A DNA stretch of 64,000 bases from assembly GCA_026129405.1 (NCBI GenBank), contig JAHCID010000005.1, positions 270,412-334,411 on the forward strand, written 5' to 3'. This stretch comes from a bacterium. GTDB lineage: Bacteria; Desulfobacterota; Binatia; DP-6. How positions within the stretch are numbered: position 1 is the stretch's first letter; each line of letters begins with the position of its first letter. The position numbers and the translations under genes were made by a program. Shown piece by piece: positions 1 through 9,370 of the stretch. The notes under the pieces are model-generated. The model was not told the origin of the DNA. It ran no database searches and saw nothing but the letters and a program-made list of their open reading frames with translations.

Positions 1-509
1 GCGTTCCTGGTGCCGTGGTCGGTGACGTAGAGCAGCAGCGTGTCGTCGGACGTCAGCGTGCGGCCGGCGGTGTCGAACCAGCGTCGCAGCTCTGCCTGCG
101 TGGCCGGCGCGAGGACCGTTCCTTCGACGGTCGAGTCCTCGTAGACGATCGGGGTGCGCAGGGGCGCCTCGAGACGGCTGCCCTCGAGGAGCCAGAACTC
201 CTCCTCGGGTTGGGTCTGCCGCACGGCGACGTCCTGGCCCGGGTCGTCGCCGTCGCTCGTCAGCACCGCGACGCGCGCGTCGGGCACGCCCATGCGAGTG
301 AGCATCGCGCGCAGCTCGCGCACGTGGAGCAGGTGCGACTGGTAGTTCTGCGCGGGCAACCCGCCGCCGTTCAGCAGGAGGGCGTAGAGACGGGCCGTGT
401 CGGTCGGTGGCGGGGCCGGTGCCGGCCGCACCCGACAGCTGGTGCCGGCGAGAAGCACGAGCGCCACCGCCAGGAGGTGGCGGGCCCGGAAACAGGAGGG
501 GGAACGCAT
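1..509 (-). CDS. C13/caspase-like lipoprotein (partial, 3' end outside window)
   Basis: About 169 codons are visible; the reading frame is open to the left edge, so the C-terminal part is missing. The ATG at 509 gives an N-terminal hydrophobic segment followed by LLAGTSC, a plausible though imperfect lipobox with Cys near residue 25, and then a Pro-rich linker. The mature part contains LYALLLNGGG, a stretch with LTSDGDD, and at the edge LLLYVTDHGTRN. Strand-loop-TDHG is how the catalytic His of caspase-fold peptidases such as legumain/GPI8 (C13) is presented; the catalytic Cys would lie beyond the edge. I infer an envelope-anchored caspase-fold protein. A candidate promoter precedes it at 531-558. 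Whether it is an active protease cannot be judged from this fragment. Confidence 0.6.
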   Translation of the reverse strand, partial: MRSPSCFRARHLLAVALVLLAGTSCRVRPAPAPPPTDTARLYALLLNGGGLPAQNYQSHLLHVRELRAMLTRMGVPDARVAVLTSDGDDPGQDVAVRQTQPEEEFWLLEGSRLEAPLRTPIVYEDSTVEGTVLAPATQAELRRWFDTAGRTLTSDDTLLLYVTDHGTRN

Positions 510-530
510 GCGGACCGCGATCGCGATCCG

Positions 531-558
531 AGTGTAGCAGCGGTCTCCCGAGGGGCAA
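531..558 (-). promoter_or_regulatory. candidate sigma70-type promoter for the C13-like lipoprotein
   Basis: On the minus strand TTGCCC (558-553) and TACACT (536-531) are separated by 16 bases. The predicted transcript start is about 15 bases upstream of the ATG at 509. Read by eye, not scored. Confidence 0.35.
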
Positions 559-587
559 ACGCACGCGCGGGCACGCGTGCGGCGGGA

Positions 588-773
588 TCAGGAGGTGGCG
601 GACTCGGCGCCCAGGGACGCGGGCGGCAGGCGGGCGTCGCTGGCGGTTCGGGCGCGCATCCGGGTCAGCGTGCGGCGCAGCTCGGGTCCGAAGGCGACGC
701 CGACGGCGAGCGCTGCGAGGAAGCCACCGATGACCATTCTTTCCAGGAAGTACGGATCCATCATGCTCGGCAC
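588..773 (-). CDS. small single-span membrane protein, 61 aa, unknown function
   Basis: The GTG at 773 is preceded by a perfect GGAGG (784-780) with a 6-7 base spacer, which supports this start; an ATG three codons later is the alternative. The protein has a short N-terminal segment (residues ~1-12), one hydrophobic span at about residues 13-28 (MVIGGFLAALAVGVAF), and a basic then Ser/Ala-rich tail, so it probably has one inner-membrane helix with a cytoplasmic tail. No family is recognised. It lies upstream of the C13-like lipoprotein on the same strand with a 78-base gap that contains a separate promoter candidate. Confidence 0.55.
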   Translation of the reverse strand: MPSMMDPYFLERMVIGGFLAALAVGVAFGPELRRTLTRMRARTASDARLPPASLGAESATS

Positions 774-921
774 CTATGAACCTCCAGCGTGCGTGATGAG
801 GCGTCTTTCTGACCTGTGATCGCCCGGCGCGTCAACAGAAATCTGCATGACGTGGCTCTCTGGAGCGCGGGTGAATGGGCAGTGCCTTGCGCCCGCCGAC
901 GGCAGGCGTCACAAGGCGCGC

Positions 922-1437
922 ATGCGGGGCGGCAGGACGCGCAGGGCATGCCGCAGCGGCGCGTCCGTGGTCCTGCTGCCATTCGTGTTCGCATGTCCCC
1001 TGCGTCCGGCGACGCCGGCGGCGCCGCGCGTGCTCGTCGGTGCGGTGGAGTCGCGGGGGCTGCCCGGCTTCCTCGCCGCGCATCCCCTCGCTCCCGGTCA
1101 GGGCCTTCGCGCCGACGAGGTCGGTCGCACCGCCGCCGCGAGCCATCACGTCGTGCAGGTCGCGACCGCCGAGACGCCGCATCGCCACCGCAGCCACGAT
1201 CTCACGGTCACGGTGCTCGAGGGCGAGGGCGTGCTCCACGTCGAGGAGCGCGCATTGCCGATGCGCGCGGGCGACGTCGCCGTCGTCGCCCGCGGCGTGC
1301 CGCATTGGTTCGCGCGCACGGGCGCGCGCACGGCCGTCGCGTTCGTGGTGTTCACGCCCCCGCTCGACGCGCCGGACACCCAGCCGGTCGAGCCGCTCGC
1401 ACCCGCCGCGGTTGACAGCGCAAAGGGCCGCCGTTAG
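922..1437 (+). CDS. secreted cupin-domain protein
   Basis: About 171 aa from the ATG at 922. The frame is open 75 bases further upstream, but 922 places a basic N-terminus directly before the hydrophobic segment SVVLLPFVFAC, a signal peptide with a possible lipoprotein Cys. A single cupin barrel follows: residues ~75-150 contain ASHHVVQVATAETPHRHRSHD (the first cupin motif, with several metal-binding His) and later AGDVAVVARGVPHWF (the second motif, including the terminal His). A metal site is therefore likely. The substrate is unknown; the location should be periplasm or outer membrane. The gene ends 24 bases before the next gene, which has its own Shine-Dalgarno, so co-transcription is likely. 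Confidence 0.7.
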   Translation: MRGGRTRRACRSGASVVLLPFVFACPLRPATPAAPRVLVGAVESRGLPGFLAAHPLAPGQGLRADEVGRTAAASHHVVQVATAETPHRHRSHDLTVTVLEGEGVLHVEERALPMRAGDVAVVARGVPHWFARTGARTAVAFVVFTPPLDAPDTQPVEPLAPAAVDSAKGRR

Positions 1438-1461
1438 CCGACACCTCGAAGGAGGCTCTGC

Positions 1462-1839
1462 ATGCGGAACTCGTGTTGGTCGGCCATGCGCGCGTGCGTC
1501 GTCGCGGGCGCGATCGCGGCGGCGACGATGGGACCGGCCGGCGTCGCGCACGCCGCCGACGCCGTCACCGGCGAGGTGGTCGACATGTCCTGCTACCTCG
1601 GCCATCCGGAGACCGGGCGTGGCGCCGGGCACCGGAAGTGCGCCGAGACGTGCGCGAAGAAGGGGCTGCCGATGGGCGTCCTCGCGGAGGACCAGACCGT
1701 CTGGCTGCTCCTCGAGGATCACGACAACCCGAAGGCCTACGCCACCGCGCTCGAGGGCGCGGCGAAGACGATCACCGTCGAGGGACGCAAGGTCACCGTC
1801 GGCGGCGTCAACGGGATCGTCGTCGAAGGCGTGAAGTAA
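1462..1839 (+). CDS. small secreted Cys-containing protein, 125 aa
   Basis: The ATG at 1462 has an AAGGAGG-type ribosome binding site about 7 bases upstream. Residues 1-31 form a signal peptide ending AHAA. The mature domain (~93 aa) starts TGEVVDMSCYL and has further Cys in GHRKCAETCAKKG, followed by a beta-rich stretch. This pattern, GEVVDxxCYL followed by CAxxCxxxGLPxG, recurs in small periplasmic proteins of many GC-rich bacteria. I recognise the pattern but know no assigned function. The three Cys could bind a metal or form a disulfide. It follows the cupin gene closely and converges on the c-type barrel gene. Confidence 0.75.
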   Translation: MRNSCWSAMRACVVAGAIAAATMGPAGVAHAADAVTGEVVDMSCYLGHPETGRGAGHRKCAETCAKKGLPMGVLAEDQTVWLLLEDHDNPKAYATALEGAAKTITVEGRKVTVGGVNGIVVEGVK

Positions 1840-1847
1840 CGCGAACG

Positions 1848-1880
1848 GACGGCGCGCCCGCCGCGCGCGGGTGCGCCGTC
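1848..1880. terminator. hairpin between convergent genes
   Basis: A 13-base inverted repeat (1848-1860 and 1868-1880, one mismatch) with a 7-base loop lies between the stop at 1839 on the plus strand and the stop at 1881-1879 on the minus strand. It is very GC-rich and lacks a U-tract, so it may be a bidirectional or Rho-assisted terminator. Confidence 0.45.
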
Positions 1881-3036
1881 AGAAGAACATGTGGAGCTCG
1901 AAGAGGAGCTCCGGCTGGTTCTGCTCGGGCTTGTTCGCCGGGCCGTTGTTGATCCGGTACTGGATCCGCGGCTGCAGGAAGCGGTCGATGAACGGCTCGA
2001 GCCCGATCGCGTAGCGCACCCGGCTGTTGTCGTTCGACACCTTCACGAAGTCGAAGGTGCCGCGCACGTTGAGCCAGTCGAACAAGAGCCAGTCGACCTC
2101 GCCGTAGGCCGCGTACTCGGGGCGCGCGTTGGTGGTCGCGACGGTCCGGTCGTCGATGAGGTCGAACTCGGCGAGGTAGGTGAACTTCCAGAGATTCGCC
2201 CCGGCATAGAATGCCGACACCCAGCGCTTGTTCGACTGCCGGGCGTAGGACGCGCCCGCCAGCACGTTGCGCACGACCGGCACGTCCTCCCACACGCCGT
2301 ACCCGTTGACGCTGGTGAGCACGTCGCGATCGCCGCCCGCCCCGTTCGTGATCGTGGTGGCGAGGAAGAACGGCCCCGGGATGATGCCGATCTCGGCACC
2401 CTCGTCCGGGTTCGCGAAAGTGAACCCGGTCTGGGAGCGCACGAACGCCTCGTCGTCCCACAGGCGGAGGCCGAAGGCCGGATAGAGACGGCCGGCCTTC
2501 AGGTAGACGTCCTCGGCGTACTTCCAGGGCATGAAGTTGCGCAGGATGCCCACCGTCTCGCGGGCGGTGACGCCGCCGTTGAGATTGAAGTCGCCGTAGA
2601 ACTGGAGCATGTCCGGGATGAGGTCGACCTGGAGGTAGGCGAGCGCCTCCTGGACCTCGAGGTCGGACGACTTCACCCTCGAACGGAACGCCTTGTTGCG
2701 CGGTACGCGCCCCTGGGCGTTCGGCGTGTCCTCGAAGATGATGTCCTCGCGCACGCGCAGGTCGCCGCCGATGGAGATGTAGCGGTTCACCTCGCCGTTG
2801 AAGCCCTTCACGCCCTGCGGGATCGGCAGGATCTGGAGGTCGTGGAGGATGTCGTGGGCGTGGATGTGGGCGAACGCGGTGCGCTTGCCGCCGCCGTCGA
2901 GGTTGGTGTGACAGTCGCTGCACTTCGCACCGCTGCGCACGGCCATGTACGGCTCGGCGGCGGCGGGCGACGCGCCCAGCACGAGGGCCGCCAGCATGAG
3001 CGCGGCGGCGCCAGGGATCAGTTGTTGGGCGCGCAT
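1879..3036 (-). CDS. secreted single-heme (CxxCH) beta-barrel-like protein
   Basis: About 385 aa from the ATG at 3036. The frame is open further upstream, but only this start gives a signal peptide (residues 1-30, ending SPAAAEP). Right after cleavage comes AVRSGAKCSDCHTNLDGGGKRT, a covalent heme c motif (CSDCH) in a context seen in outer-membrane proteins of Deltaproteobacteria. The remainder has alternating aromatic and polar strands (for example YISIGGDLRVRED and WVSAFYAGANLWKF) and ends in FELHMFF, a terminal Phe typical of outer-membrane barrels. I infer an outer-membrane barrel carrying one heme at its periplasmic N-terminus. It overlaps the upstream lipoprotein gene by 19 bases, so the two are translationally linked. 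Confidence 0.7.
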   Translation of the reverse strand: MRAQQLIPGAAALMLAALVLGASPAAAEPYMAVRSGAKCSDCHTNLDGGGKRTAFAHIHAHDILHDLQILPIPQGVKGFNGEVNRYISIGGDLRVREDIIFEDTPNAQGRVPRNKAFRSRVKSSDLEVQEALAYLQVDLIPDMLQFYGDFNLNGGVTARETVGILRNFMPWKYAEDVYLKAGRLYPAFGLRLWDDEAFVRSQTGFTFANPDEGAEIGIIPGPFFLATTITNGAGGDRDVLTSVNGYGVWEDVPVVRNVLAGASYARQSNKRWVSAFYAGANLWKFTYLAEFDLIDDRTVATTNARPEYAAYGEVDWLLFDWLNVRGTFDFVKVSNDNSRVRYAIGLEPFIDRFLQPRIQYRINNGPANKPEQNQPELLFELHMFF

Positions 3037-3512
3037 TCCTGGATCCAGGTGCGGATGGCCGCGATGTCGTCGCCGCTGAGGCACACCGCGCCGCTGTCGC
3101 CGCTGCCGGGACAGCCCTGCGGCATGAGCGCGCCCGGGAAGGTTCTTCCCGGCTTCCCCGCGCCGATCTTGATGACGAGGAAGCTGTCGTCGGGGTCGCC
3201 GGGTTTGATGCGCAGGATGGACGGATCCTCGACCGAGCGCACGCGCACCCAGTTGGGGATCACCTGCCCGACGGACAGGTTGCTGCCGCCGAACGAGGCC
3301 GGTCCGGCGTGACACGCCGCCGCGACGGCGCAGGAGCGATTGAAGATCGGCTGGACGTTCGCCGACAGCGAGATCGTCGGCGTCGGCGGGTTCTTGCAGT
3401 TCGTGGTGCCGCCGCCCCCGCCGCCGCCCCCACCGCCGCCCCCACCGCCCGCGCAGCCGCCGACGGCAGCGACGAGCGCGAGCGCGAGCAGCGTGCGTGC
3501 CGCCGTGTGCAT
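3018..3512 (-). CDS. poly-glycine lipoprotein with an unusual cytochrome-like motif
   Basis: 164 aa from the ATG at 3512. The N-terminus is a lipoprotein signal (ALVAAVGGC, Cys at ~20) followed by Ala and 14 consecutive Gly, a flexible tether. The globular part has NVQPIFNRSCAVAAACH, which resembles the heme c region of small secreted cytochrome-like domains. However, the Cys residues are five apart (CX5CH) instead of two, so heme attachment would be atypical or absent. A later part, GALMPQGCP followed by DIAAIRTWIQECA, resembles the distal Met and C-terminal helix of such domains. It is the first gene of a two-gene unit with the CxxCH barrel candidate. It is probably an outer-membrane-anchored redox or binding protein; the function is inferred from context. 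Confidence 0.65.
   Translation of the reverse strand: MHTAARTLLALALVAAVGGCAGGGGGGGGGGGGGGTTNCKNPPTPTISLSANVQPIFNRSCAVAAACHAGPASFGGSNLSVGQVIPNWVRVRSVEDPSILRIKPGDPDDSFLVIKIGAGKPGRTFPGALMPQGCPGSGDSGAVCLSGDDIAAIRTWIQECAPNN
3408..3449 (-). repeat. 12-base coding repeat encoding 14 glycines
   Basis: Three near-identical copies of GGCGGTGGGGGC plus a half copy encode the Gly14 linker of the lipoprotein. Such a tract is prone to slippage in 3-base or 12-base steps, which would change tether length without breaking the frame. Confidence 0.8.
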
Positions 3513-3550
3513 CCGTGCAGGGGCGGGGACGTTCCGCGGAGCCGAGCGGC

Positions 3551-3814
3551 TCAGTGGCCGGTCTGCAGCGCCGCCTTGAGCGCCGCCAGATGACCGAGCT
3601 CGTCCGACAGCTTCTTCAGGCTCTCGAGCACTCGCGCGACCTCGCCCTGCGCCCACTCGATCTCCTGCGCGCTCACCTTCGCCAGCGCGCTGCGCAGCTG
3701 GTCGTAGAGGCTCACGAGACCGTCGACGCCCTGGACGCCCGACTCCGACATCCGGCGATTGATCTCGCGCGTGAAGTTGATGATTTGATCGGTTTGACGA
3801 ACCATCTCTTCCAT
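3551..3814 (-). CDS. coiled-coil protein, 87 aa, unknown function
   Basis: The ATG at 3814 has AGGAG six bases upstream, which decides this start over an ATG at 3853 with no such site. The protein is highly charged and helical throughout: MEEMVRQTDQIINF at the N-terminus, then long heptad-like segments (LYDQLRSALAKV, GEVARVLESLKKL). It has no signal peptide, membrane span or Cys, so it is probably a cytoplasmic oligomeric coiled coil. No family is recognised. It diverges from the methyltransferase gene at 3867 and carries its own candidate promoter inside that short gap. Confidence 0.65.
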   Translation of the reverse strand: MEEMVRQTDQIINFTREINRRMSESGVQGVDGLVSLYDQLRSALAKVSAQEIEWAQGEVARVLESLKKLSDELGHLAALKAALQTGH

Positions 3815-3848
3815 CGTCGGCTCCTCTACGTATGTAAACTGGGGCGCG

Positions 3849-3877
3849 TCCATAGCACCCGATCCGATGGGTGACAA
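3849..3877 (-). promoter_or_regulatory. candidate promoter of the coiled-coil gene
   Basis: On the minus strand TTGTCA (3877-3872) and TATGGA (3854-3849) are separated by 17 bases. The predicted transcript begins near 3842, leaving a ~28-base leader that contains the AGGAG ribosome binding site. The -35 lies inside the start of the divergent methyltransferase gene. Confidence 0.45.
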
Positions 3878-4538
3878 CAGTTTCCAACCGCGGCGTATCG
3901 ACGGATTCGACGCGATCTGCGCGGCCCTGCGCGTCGGCGGCGCGCGTGCGGACGCGATCGCGTTGTGGACGGTCGAAAACCTCGCGCGACACGTCGATCG
4001 CGACGCGCTGCTGGCCGGCGAGAATCCGCCCGAGCCGCCGTACTGGGCGCATCTGTGGAGCGGGGCGCGCGTGCTCGCCGCCGCCATACCCCGCGACGCG
4101 GGTGCGGCCGTCGAGCTCGGCTGCGGGCTCGGGCTGCCCGGTGTCGTCGCCGCCCGGCGCGGCGCGCGCGTGACGTTCGTCGACCGCGTCGCGACGCCGC
4201 TGCGCTTCGCGCGAGCGAGCATGGCGGCCAACGGGCTCGCCGCCGCGGGCTTCGTCGTCGCCGATTTCACCGGCGCCGCGCTGCGCGGGCAGTGGGACCT
4301 CGTCCTCGCCGCCGAGGTGCTCTACGACCGCGCGGCGTTCCCGACGGTGGCGGCCACCCTGGCCGCGCGCCTGCGACCCGGCGGCCTCGCGCTGCTCGCC
4401 GACGCCGCGCGCATCGACACGCGCGCGTTCTGGCCGCACCTCGAGGCCGTCGGGCTGCGGGCCACGATCGGCGAGCATCGCGTGGTCGAGGAGGGCTTCC
4501 CCGTCATCGTGCGCCTCGCGGCGCTGCGCCACGCCTGA
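3867..4538 (+). CDS. METTL20/METTL21-like class I SAM methyltransferase
   Basis: 223 aa with no signal peptide. PPYWAHLWSGARVLA (residues ~52-66) is the entry motif of the EtfB/METTL20-type lysine methyltransferases and Nnt1-like proteins (COG3897). VELGCGLGLPGVVAA (~77-91) is the SAM-binding motif I, THE acidic residue in VTFVDR lies at the end of strand 2, and WDLVLAAEVLYD is the post-motif. Known bacterial members methylate electron-transfer flavoprotein beta or ribosomal proteins. No etfB is in the window, so the substrate is open. Cytoplasmic. The upstream gap is shared with the divergent coiled-coil gene. Confidence 0.75.
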   Translation: MGDNSFQPRRIDGFDAICAALRVGGARADAIALWTVENLARHVDRDALLAGENPPEPPYWAHLWSGARVLAAAIPRDAGAAVELGCGLGLPGVVAARRGARVTFVDRVATPLRFARASMAANGLAAAGFVVADFTGAALRGQWDLVLAAEVLYDRAAFPTVAATLAARLRPGGLALLADAARIDTRAFWPHLEAVGLRATIGEHRVVEEGFPVIVRLAALRHA

Positions 4539-4554
4539 CCGCCCGTGCGGCGGA

Positions 4555-5945
<1,391 letters not shown>

Positions 5946-5949
<4 letters not shown>

Positions 5950-7628
5950 ACGCCGCCGGTGTGGACGCCGGGATCGGCGTCGTCGTGACAGGGACAGGGC
6001 AGCTCGATGCTGAACGTCGTGCCGACGCCGACCTCGCTGGCGACGAAGATCTGCCCGCGATAGCGCTTCACGATCGCGTCGACGACGGACAGCCCGAGCC
6101 CCGTACCCTGTCCGGGATCCTTGGTGGTGTAGAACGGGTTCCAGATGTCGTTCAGGTGCGCGGACGGGATGCCGATGCCCGTGTCGCCGACCTCGAGCCG
6201 CATGCGGTCGCCGGCCACCTTCGCCGTACGCAGCGTCAGCTCGCCGCCCTGCGGCATCGCCTGGACCGCGTTGGTGACCAGGTTCAGGAGGATCTGGCGC
6301 ATCGCATTCGCGTTCGCGACGCAGGGCGGGACCGGGCCGAGATCCGCCGTCACGCGCACACCGGCGTTCTGCAGGTACTTCTGCATCAGCTGGAGCGTGC
6401 GCGTCAGCATGTCGTTGACGTTGACGCGCTCGACCTCGGCGCCCGACTCGCGCGAGAACTCGAGGAGGTTCTTGATGATCGCCTGCGCGCGCGTGATCTC
6501 CTCCTCGGCGATGTGGAGGTCCTCGCCGACCTCGGGGCCGGGATCCGGCAGGAGCTGGTGGAGGTCGTAGAGCGCGTTCATCACGATCGCCAGCGGGTTG
6601 CGCAGCTCGTGCGCGATGCCGGCGGCGAGCTGGCCGATGGCCGCCATCTTCTCGGACTGGATGAGCTGGGTTTCGAGGCGCTCCCGGTCGGAGATGTCGA
6701 CGCACATCAGCTGGATCCAGTGGCGGTCCCCGTAGTCGATGTAGCCGGCGCTGCACACGATCGGGACGCGTCGGCCGTCGCGGCCGAGCAGGTGGACGTC
6801 GTCGCGGCTCGCATAGCCGTGCTGCTCGGCGGTGCGCAGCAGCGTCTCGACGCGCGGGCGCTCGTCGGACGGGTAGCAGTCGACGAGGAGCCGCCCCTCG
6901 AGGCCGCCGCGCGGGCTGCCGATCAGGCGCTCGGCGACCTGGTTCGCGAGGAAGATGCGCCGCTCGGCGGCGTCGGCCATGAGGATCACCGACGGCGCGT
7001 TGTCGATGGCGCGGCGGTAGCTCGTCTCCTGCTCCAGCAGCAGCTCCTCGCGGCCCTCGACGAAGAAGTCGGTGATGTGGAGGACGCGGACGTTGAACTC
7101 CTGCTCGAGCAGGCGCGCGATCTCGGCGCCGCGGGCGGGGTCGGCCGCGTACTGCTCGGCGAGATCCGCCCGCAGCACCTGGAGAAAGCGCATCTGTGCG
7201 GCGAGGAAGCGCGAGGCGGGGAACTGGGCGATGAAGCCGCGTCGCGTGTGGCTGCGCAGGAAGAGGTAGGTCTCGAGGTTCGCCGGGTTGGCGATGTGGC
7301 GGGCCCAGCGCACGAGCGCCGCCTCCTGGTCGGCCTTGATCCCCGCCCAGTCGCGCTCGGGGATGGCGAGCGTGGTGCCGACGTCGCGGATCCAGCCGTC
7401 GAGCACCATGGGCGAGCGGTTGGTGATGAAGGAGGCGAGAGCCCGGCGCAGGTCCGGGCGGTCGACCGCCGGGTCCACCAGACCGGTCCCCTGCGCATAC
7501 GCCGTGATCCGTTCCAGGTGGCTCGCCAGGGACGGGTCCGTGGGTCCCGCGCTCACATTTTCGGGGGTTACCAGCTTCCCCGAGGCCAGGCCAGCCGCGC
7601 GCAACGGCGTCGGGCTCCGGGTGTTCAT
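5946..7628 (-). CDS. PAS-domain sensor histidine kinase, partner of the NtrC-type regulator
   Basis: 560 aa from the ATG at 7628. Order of parts: an all-helical N-terminal domain (~20-200) reminiscent of RsbR-N/non-heme globin-like sensors, a PAS domain (~205-325, with YIDYGDRHWIQ near its end), HisKA with phospho-His in AAGIAHELRNPL (~345), and HATPase with N box NLVTNAVQAM, GDTGIGIP, and the lid GQGTGLGL. No membrane span is visible, so it is probably a soluble sensor. The helical N-terminal assignment is only by appearance. The start could lie a little downstream, since no strong ribosome binding site is seen. It diverges from the ECF sigma gene. Confidence 0.9.
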
Positions 7629-7675
7629 GCCCGCGTGTCGTGCGCGACGATCTGTCCCACCCCGGGAACTTGGCC

Positions 7676-7681
7676 TACAAT
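7676..7681 (+). promoter_or_regulatory. -10-like TACAAT before the ECF sigma gene
   Basis: TACAAT (5 of 6 consensus) ends 10 bases before the ATG at 7692, so the message would have a leader of only a few bases. The -35 position (TGTCCC at 7653-7658, spacer 17) is poor, so this could instead respond to another factor. Confidence 0.35.
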
Positions 7682-7691
7682 CCGCGCTCCG

Positions 7692-8333
7692 ATGACCCGG
7701 CTCCCGGTGCGGGAGGCCACCGGCCGCCGGGTCGCCGACCCGTCCGCCGGCGCCGCCTCCGATCCCGACGTCGCCCTCATGCTGGCCGTCCAGCAGGGCG
7801 ACGGCGCCGCGTTCCCGGAGCTGTTCCGCCGCTTCGGTCCCCGCGTCCATCAGTATGTGCGCCGCCTGCTGTCGGGGCACGAGGCGCGGGCCGAGGAGAT
7901 CACCCAGGACGTATTCGTCCAGGTGTACCGCTTCCGCGAGCGCTACCGTCCGGAGAGCCGGCTCGCGACCTGGATCTTCACCATCGCCACCAATCTCTGC
8001 CTGAACGAGCTGCGCCGTCCCGAGCGCCAGCTGCGCGTCGACCTGTGGGACGATCGGCGCGCACCCGACGGTCCGGGCGAGGGCCCGCCGTTGCCCGACC
8101 CCGAGGCGATCACCCCCGAGGAGGGGGCGGCCAGCCGCGAGCTGGCCGAGGCGCTCGAGCGCGCGATCACCGAGCTGCCGCCGAAGCAGCGCGCGGCGTT
8201 GCTGCTCTCGCGCGTCGACGGTCTCGCCTACCGCGACGTGGCGGCGGCGCTCGGCAGCACGGAGGGGGCCATCAAGGCGCTGCTGTTCCGCGCCACGCAC
8301 GCGTTGAAGGAACGGCTGCGGGATTTCCTGTAA
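7692..8333 (+). CDS. ECF-type RNA polymerase sigma factor
   Basis: 213 aa. Region 2 spans about residues 40-115 (ITQDVFVQVYRFRER, LATWIFTIATNLCLNE), followed by an acidic Pro-rich linker, then region 4 at about 155-210 (ITELPPKQRAALLL and an HTH with YRDVAAALGSTEGAIKALLFRA). The length fits the family. The stop overlaps the start of the anti-sigma gene (TAATG), so they form one unit whose products should interact. Regulation is expected through that anti-sigma factor. No ribosome binding site is apparent at 7692; an internal ATG near 7780 would cut into region 2 and is less likely. Confidence 0.92.
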   Translation: MTRLPVREATGRRVADPSAGAASDPDVALMLAVQQGDGAAFPELFRRFGPRVHQYVRRLLSGHEARAEEITQDVFVQVYRFRERYRPESRLATWIFTIATNLCLNELRRPERQLRVDLWDDRRAPDGPGEGPPLPDPEAITPEEGAASRELAEALERAITELPPKQRAALLLSRVDGLAYRDVAAALGSTEGAIKALLFRATHALKERLRDFL

Positions 8334-9043
8334 TGGAAGGGACGACGCCCATGCGATGCGGCACGGCTCGGGAATGGTTCACCGCGGCGGTCGACGGCGA
8401 GCTCGCCGTGCGCCAGCGCCAGGAGCTCGACGCGCACCTGGCGGCATGCCCGGCGTGTGCGGCCGAGCGCGCCCGGACGGCTCGCCTCCTCGGTGCCCTC
8501 TCGGTCCTGGCGGCCGACGCCGCCCTGCCGCCGCACCTCGAGCAGGACACGCTGCGCCGCGTGCGTCAGCTGGCCGCCGCCGATCGCGAGCGCTCCGCGG
8601 CACGGGTGCGCGGCGGCGTCGGCCGCTGGCTCGGGCTGGCGGCGCCCGCGTTGGCCGCGGCGGCCGTGCTCGTGCTGGCGGTGCGGCCTGCGCCGCCGCC
8701 GGTCCCGGCGGTGGTCGTCGAGCCGGCGGCATCCGTTGCGCCTCCCGCCCCGCCGCCCGTCCGCGTGGCACGCAAGACGACACCTGCACCGCGGGCGTCG
8801 GGGCCAGCGGCGGTCCGGCCGGAGGCGCCTGCCGATGCGCCCGCGGCGATGGCACGGCGTGAGGCGATGCCGAGCCCGGAGCGGGCGGACGATGTCGCGC
8901 TGAGCGAGCCGCCGCCGGAGCTGATCGCGCGCCCGGACCTCTATCGCGACCTGCCGATCCTCCAGAACCTCGAGAAGCTCGAGAACTACGACGCCATCGA
9001 GACGACCACGCTCGATGCGGCACACCGGGGCCCGAACGGGTGA
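8333..9043 (+). CDS. zinc-finger anti-sigma factor
   Basis: 236 aa from the ATG at 8333, which overlaps the sigma stop; an ATG at 8351 with an upstream GGAAGG is a plausible alternative. The N-terminal ZAS domain has the HX3CX2C core HLAACPACAAE (residues ~36-46). One membrane span follows (LGLAAPALAAAAVLVLAV, ~100-118), then a long Pro/Ala-rich periplasmic region and a conserved-looking end, IARPDLYRDLPILQNLEKLENYD. This is the topology of membrane anti-sigma factors that hold an ECF sigma at the inner membrane until a signal arrives. The downstream DUF3106 gene overlaps by GTGA. Confidence 0.85.
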   Translation: MEGTTPMRCGTAREWFTAAVDGELAVRQRQELDAHLAACPACAAERARTARLLGALSVLAADAALPPHLEQDTLRRVRQLAAADRERSAARVRGGVGRWLGLAAPALAAAAVLVLAVRPAPPPVPAVVVEPAASVAPPAPPPVRVARKTTPAPRASGPAAVRPEAPADAPAAMARREAMPSPERADDVALSEPPPELIARPDLYRDLPILQNLEKLENYDAIETTTLDAAHRGPNG

Positions 9044-9357
9044 CGCGCCGCGCGCTCCTCGCGCTGTGCCTCGGCGCCGTGCTGGCGGCGCCCGCGCTGG
9101 CGCAGCCGCCGCCCCGGCGCTGGGACCAGCTCTCGCCGGAGGAGCGCGCACGGGCGTGGGACAACTACCGCCGCTACCAGAAGCTGCCCCCCGAGCGGCA
9201 GCAGTTCCTGGAGAAGCGCTACCAGCGCTATCAGCAGCTTCCGCCCGACGAGCGCCAGCGCCTGCGTCAGAACTACGATCAGTACGAACGCCAGGCGCCG
9301 GACCAGCGCCGGCAGTTCAACCAGAAATACAAGCGCTGGAAGCAGGAGAAGAAGTAG
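9040..9357 (+). CDS. secreted DUF3106-family protein
   Basis: 105 aa from the GTG at 9040, translationally coupled to the anti-sigma gene. A signal peptide (residues 1-21, ending PALAQ) precedes a highly charged helical domain with repeated segments of the type [19 protein letters not shown] and [16 protein letters not shown]. That spacing of Trp/Tyr, Pro and Arg is characteristic of DUF3106. The domain is found next to ECF/anti-sigma pairs in many proteobacteria, and a periplasmic role in the signalling circuit has been suggested only by this linkage. The tail is Lys-rich. Confidence 0.85.
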   Translation: MTRRALLALCLGAVLAAPALAQPPPRRWDQLSPEERARAWDNYRRYQKLPPERQQFLEKRYQRYQQLPPDERQRLRQNYDQYERQAPDQRRQFNQKYKRWKQEKK

Positions 9358-9370
9358 CGCGCCGGCCGGG

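Noticed and set aside
830-835. TTGACG on the minus strand upstream of the small membrane protein gene
   Set aside because: No convincing -10 at 16-18 bases, so it was not called as a promoter.
3408-3449. Short tandem repeat considered as a CRISPR or intergenic repeat
   Set aside because: It is in frame inside a lipoprotein gene and encodes a Gly14 linker; there are no spacers.
7664-7669. GGAAC as an ECF-type -35 before the sigma gene (autoregulation)
   Set aside because: No CGTC-like -10 at the required distance; the nearby TACAAT is only seven bases away.
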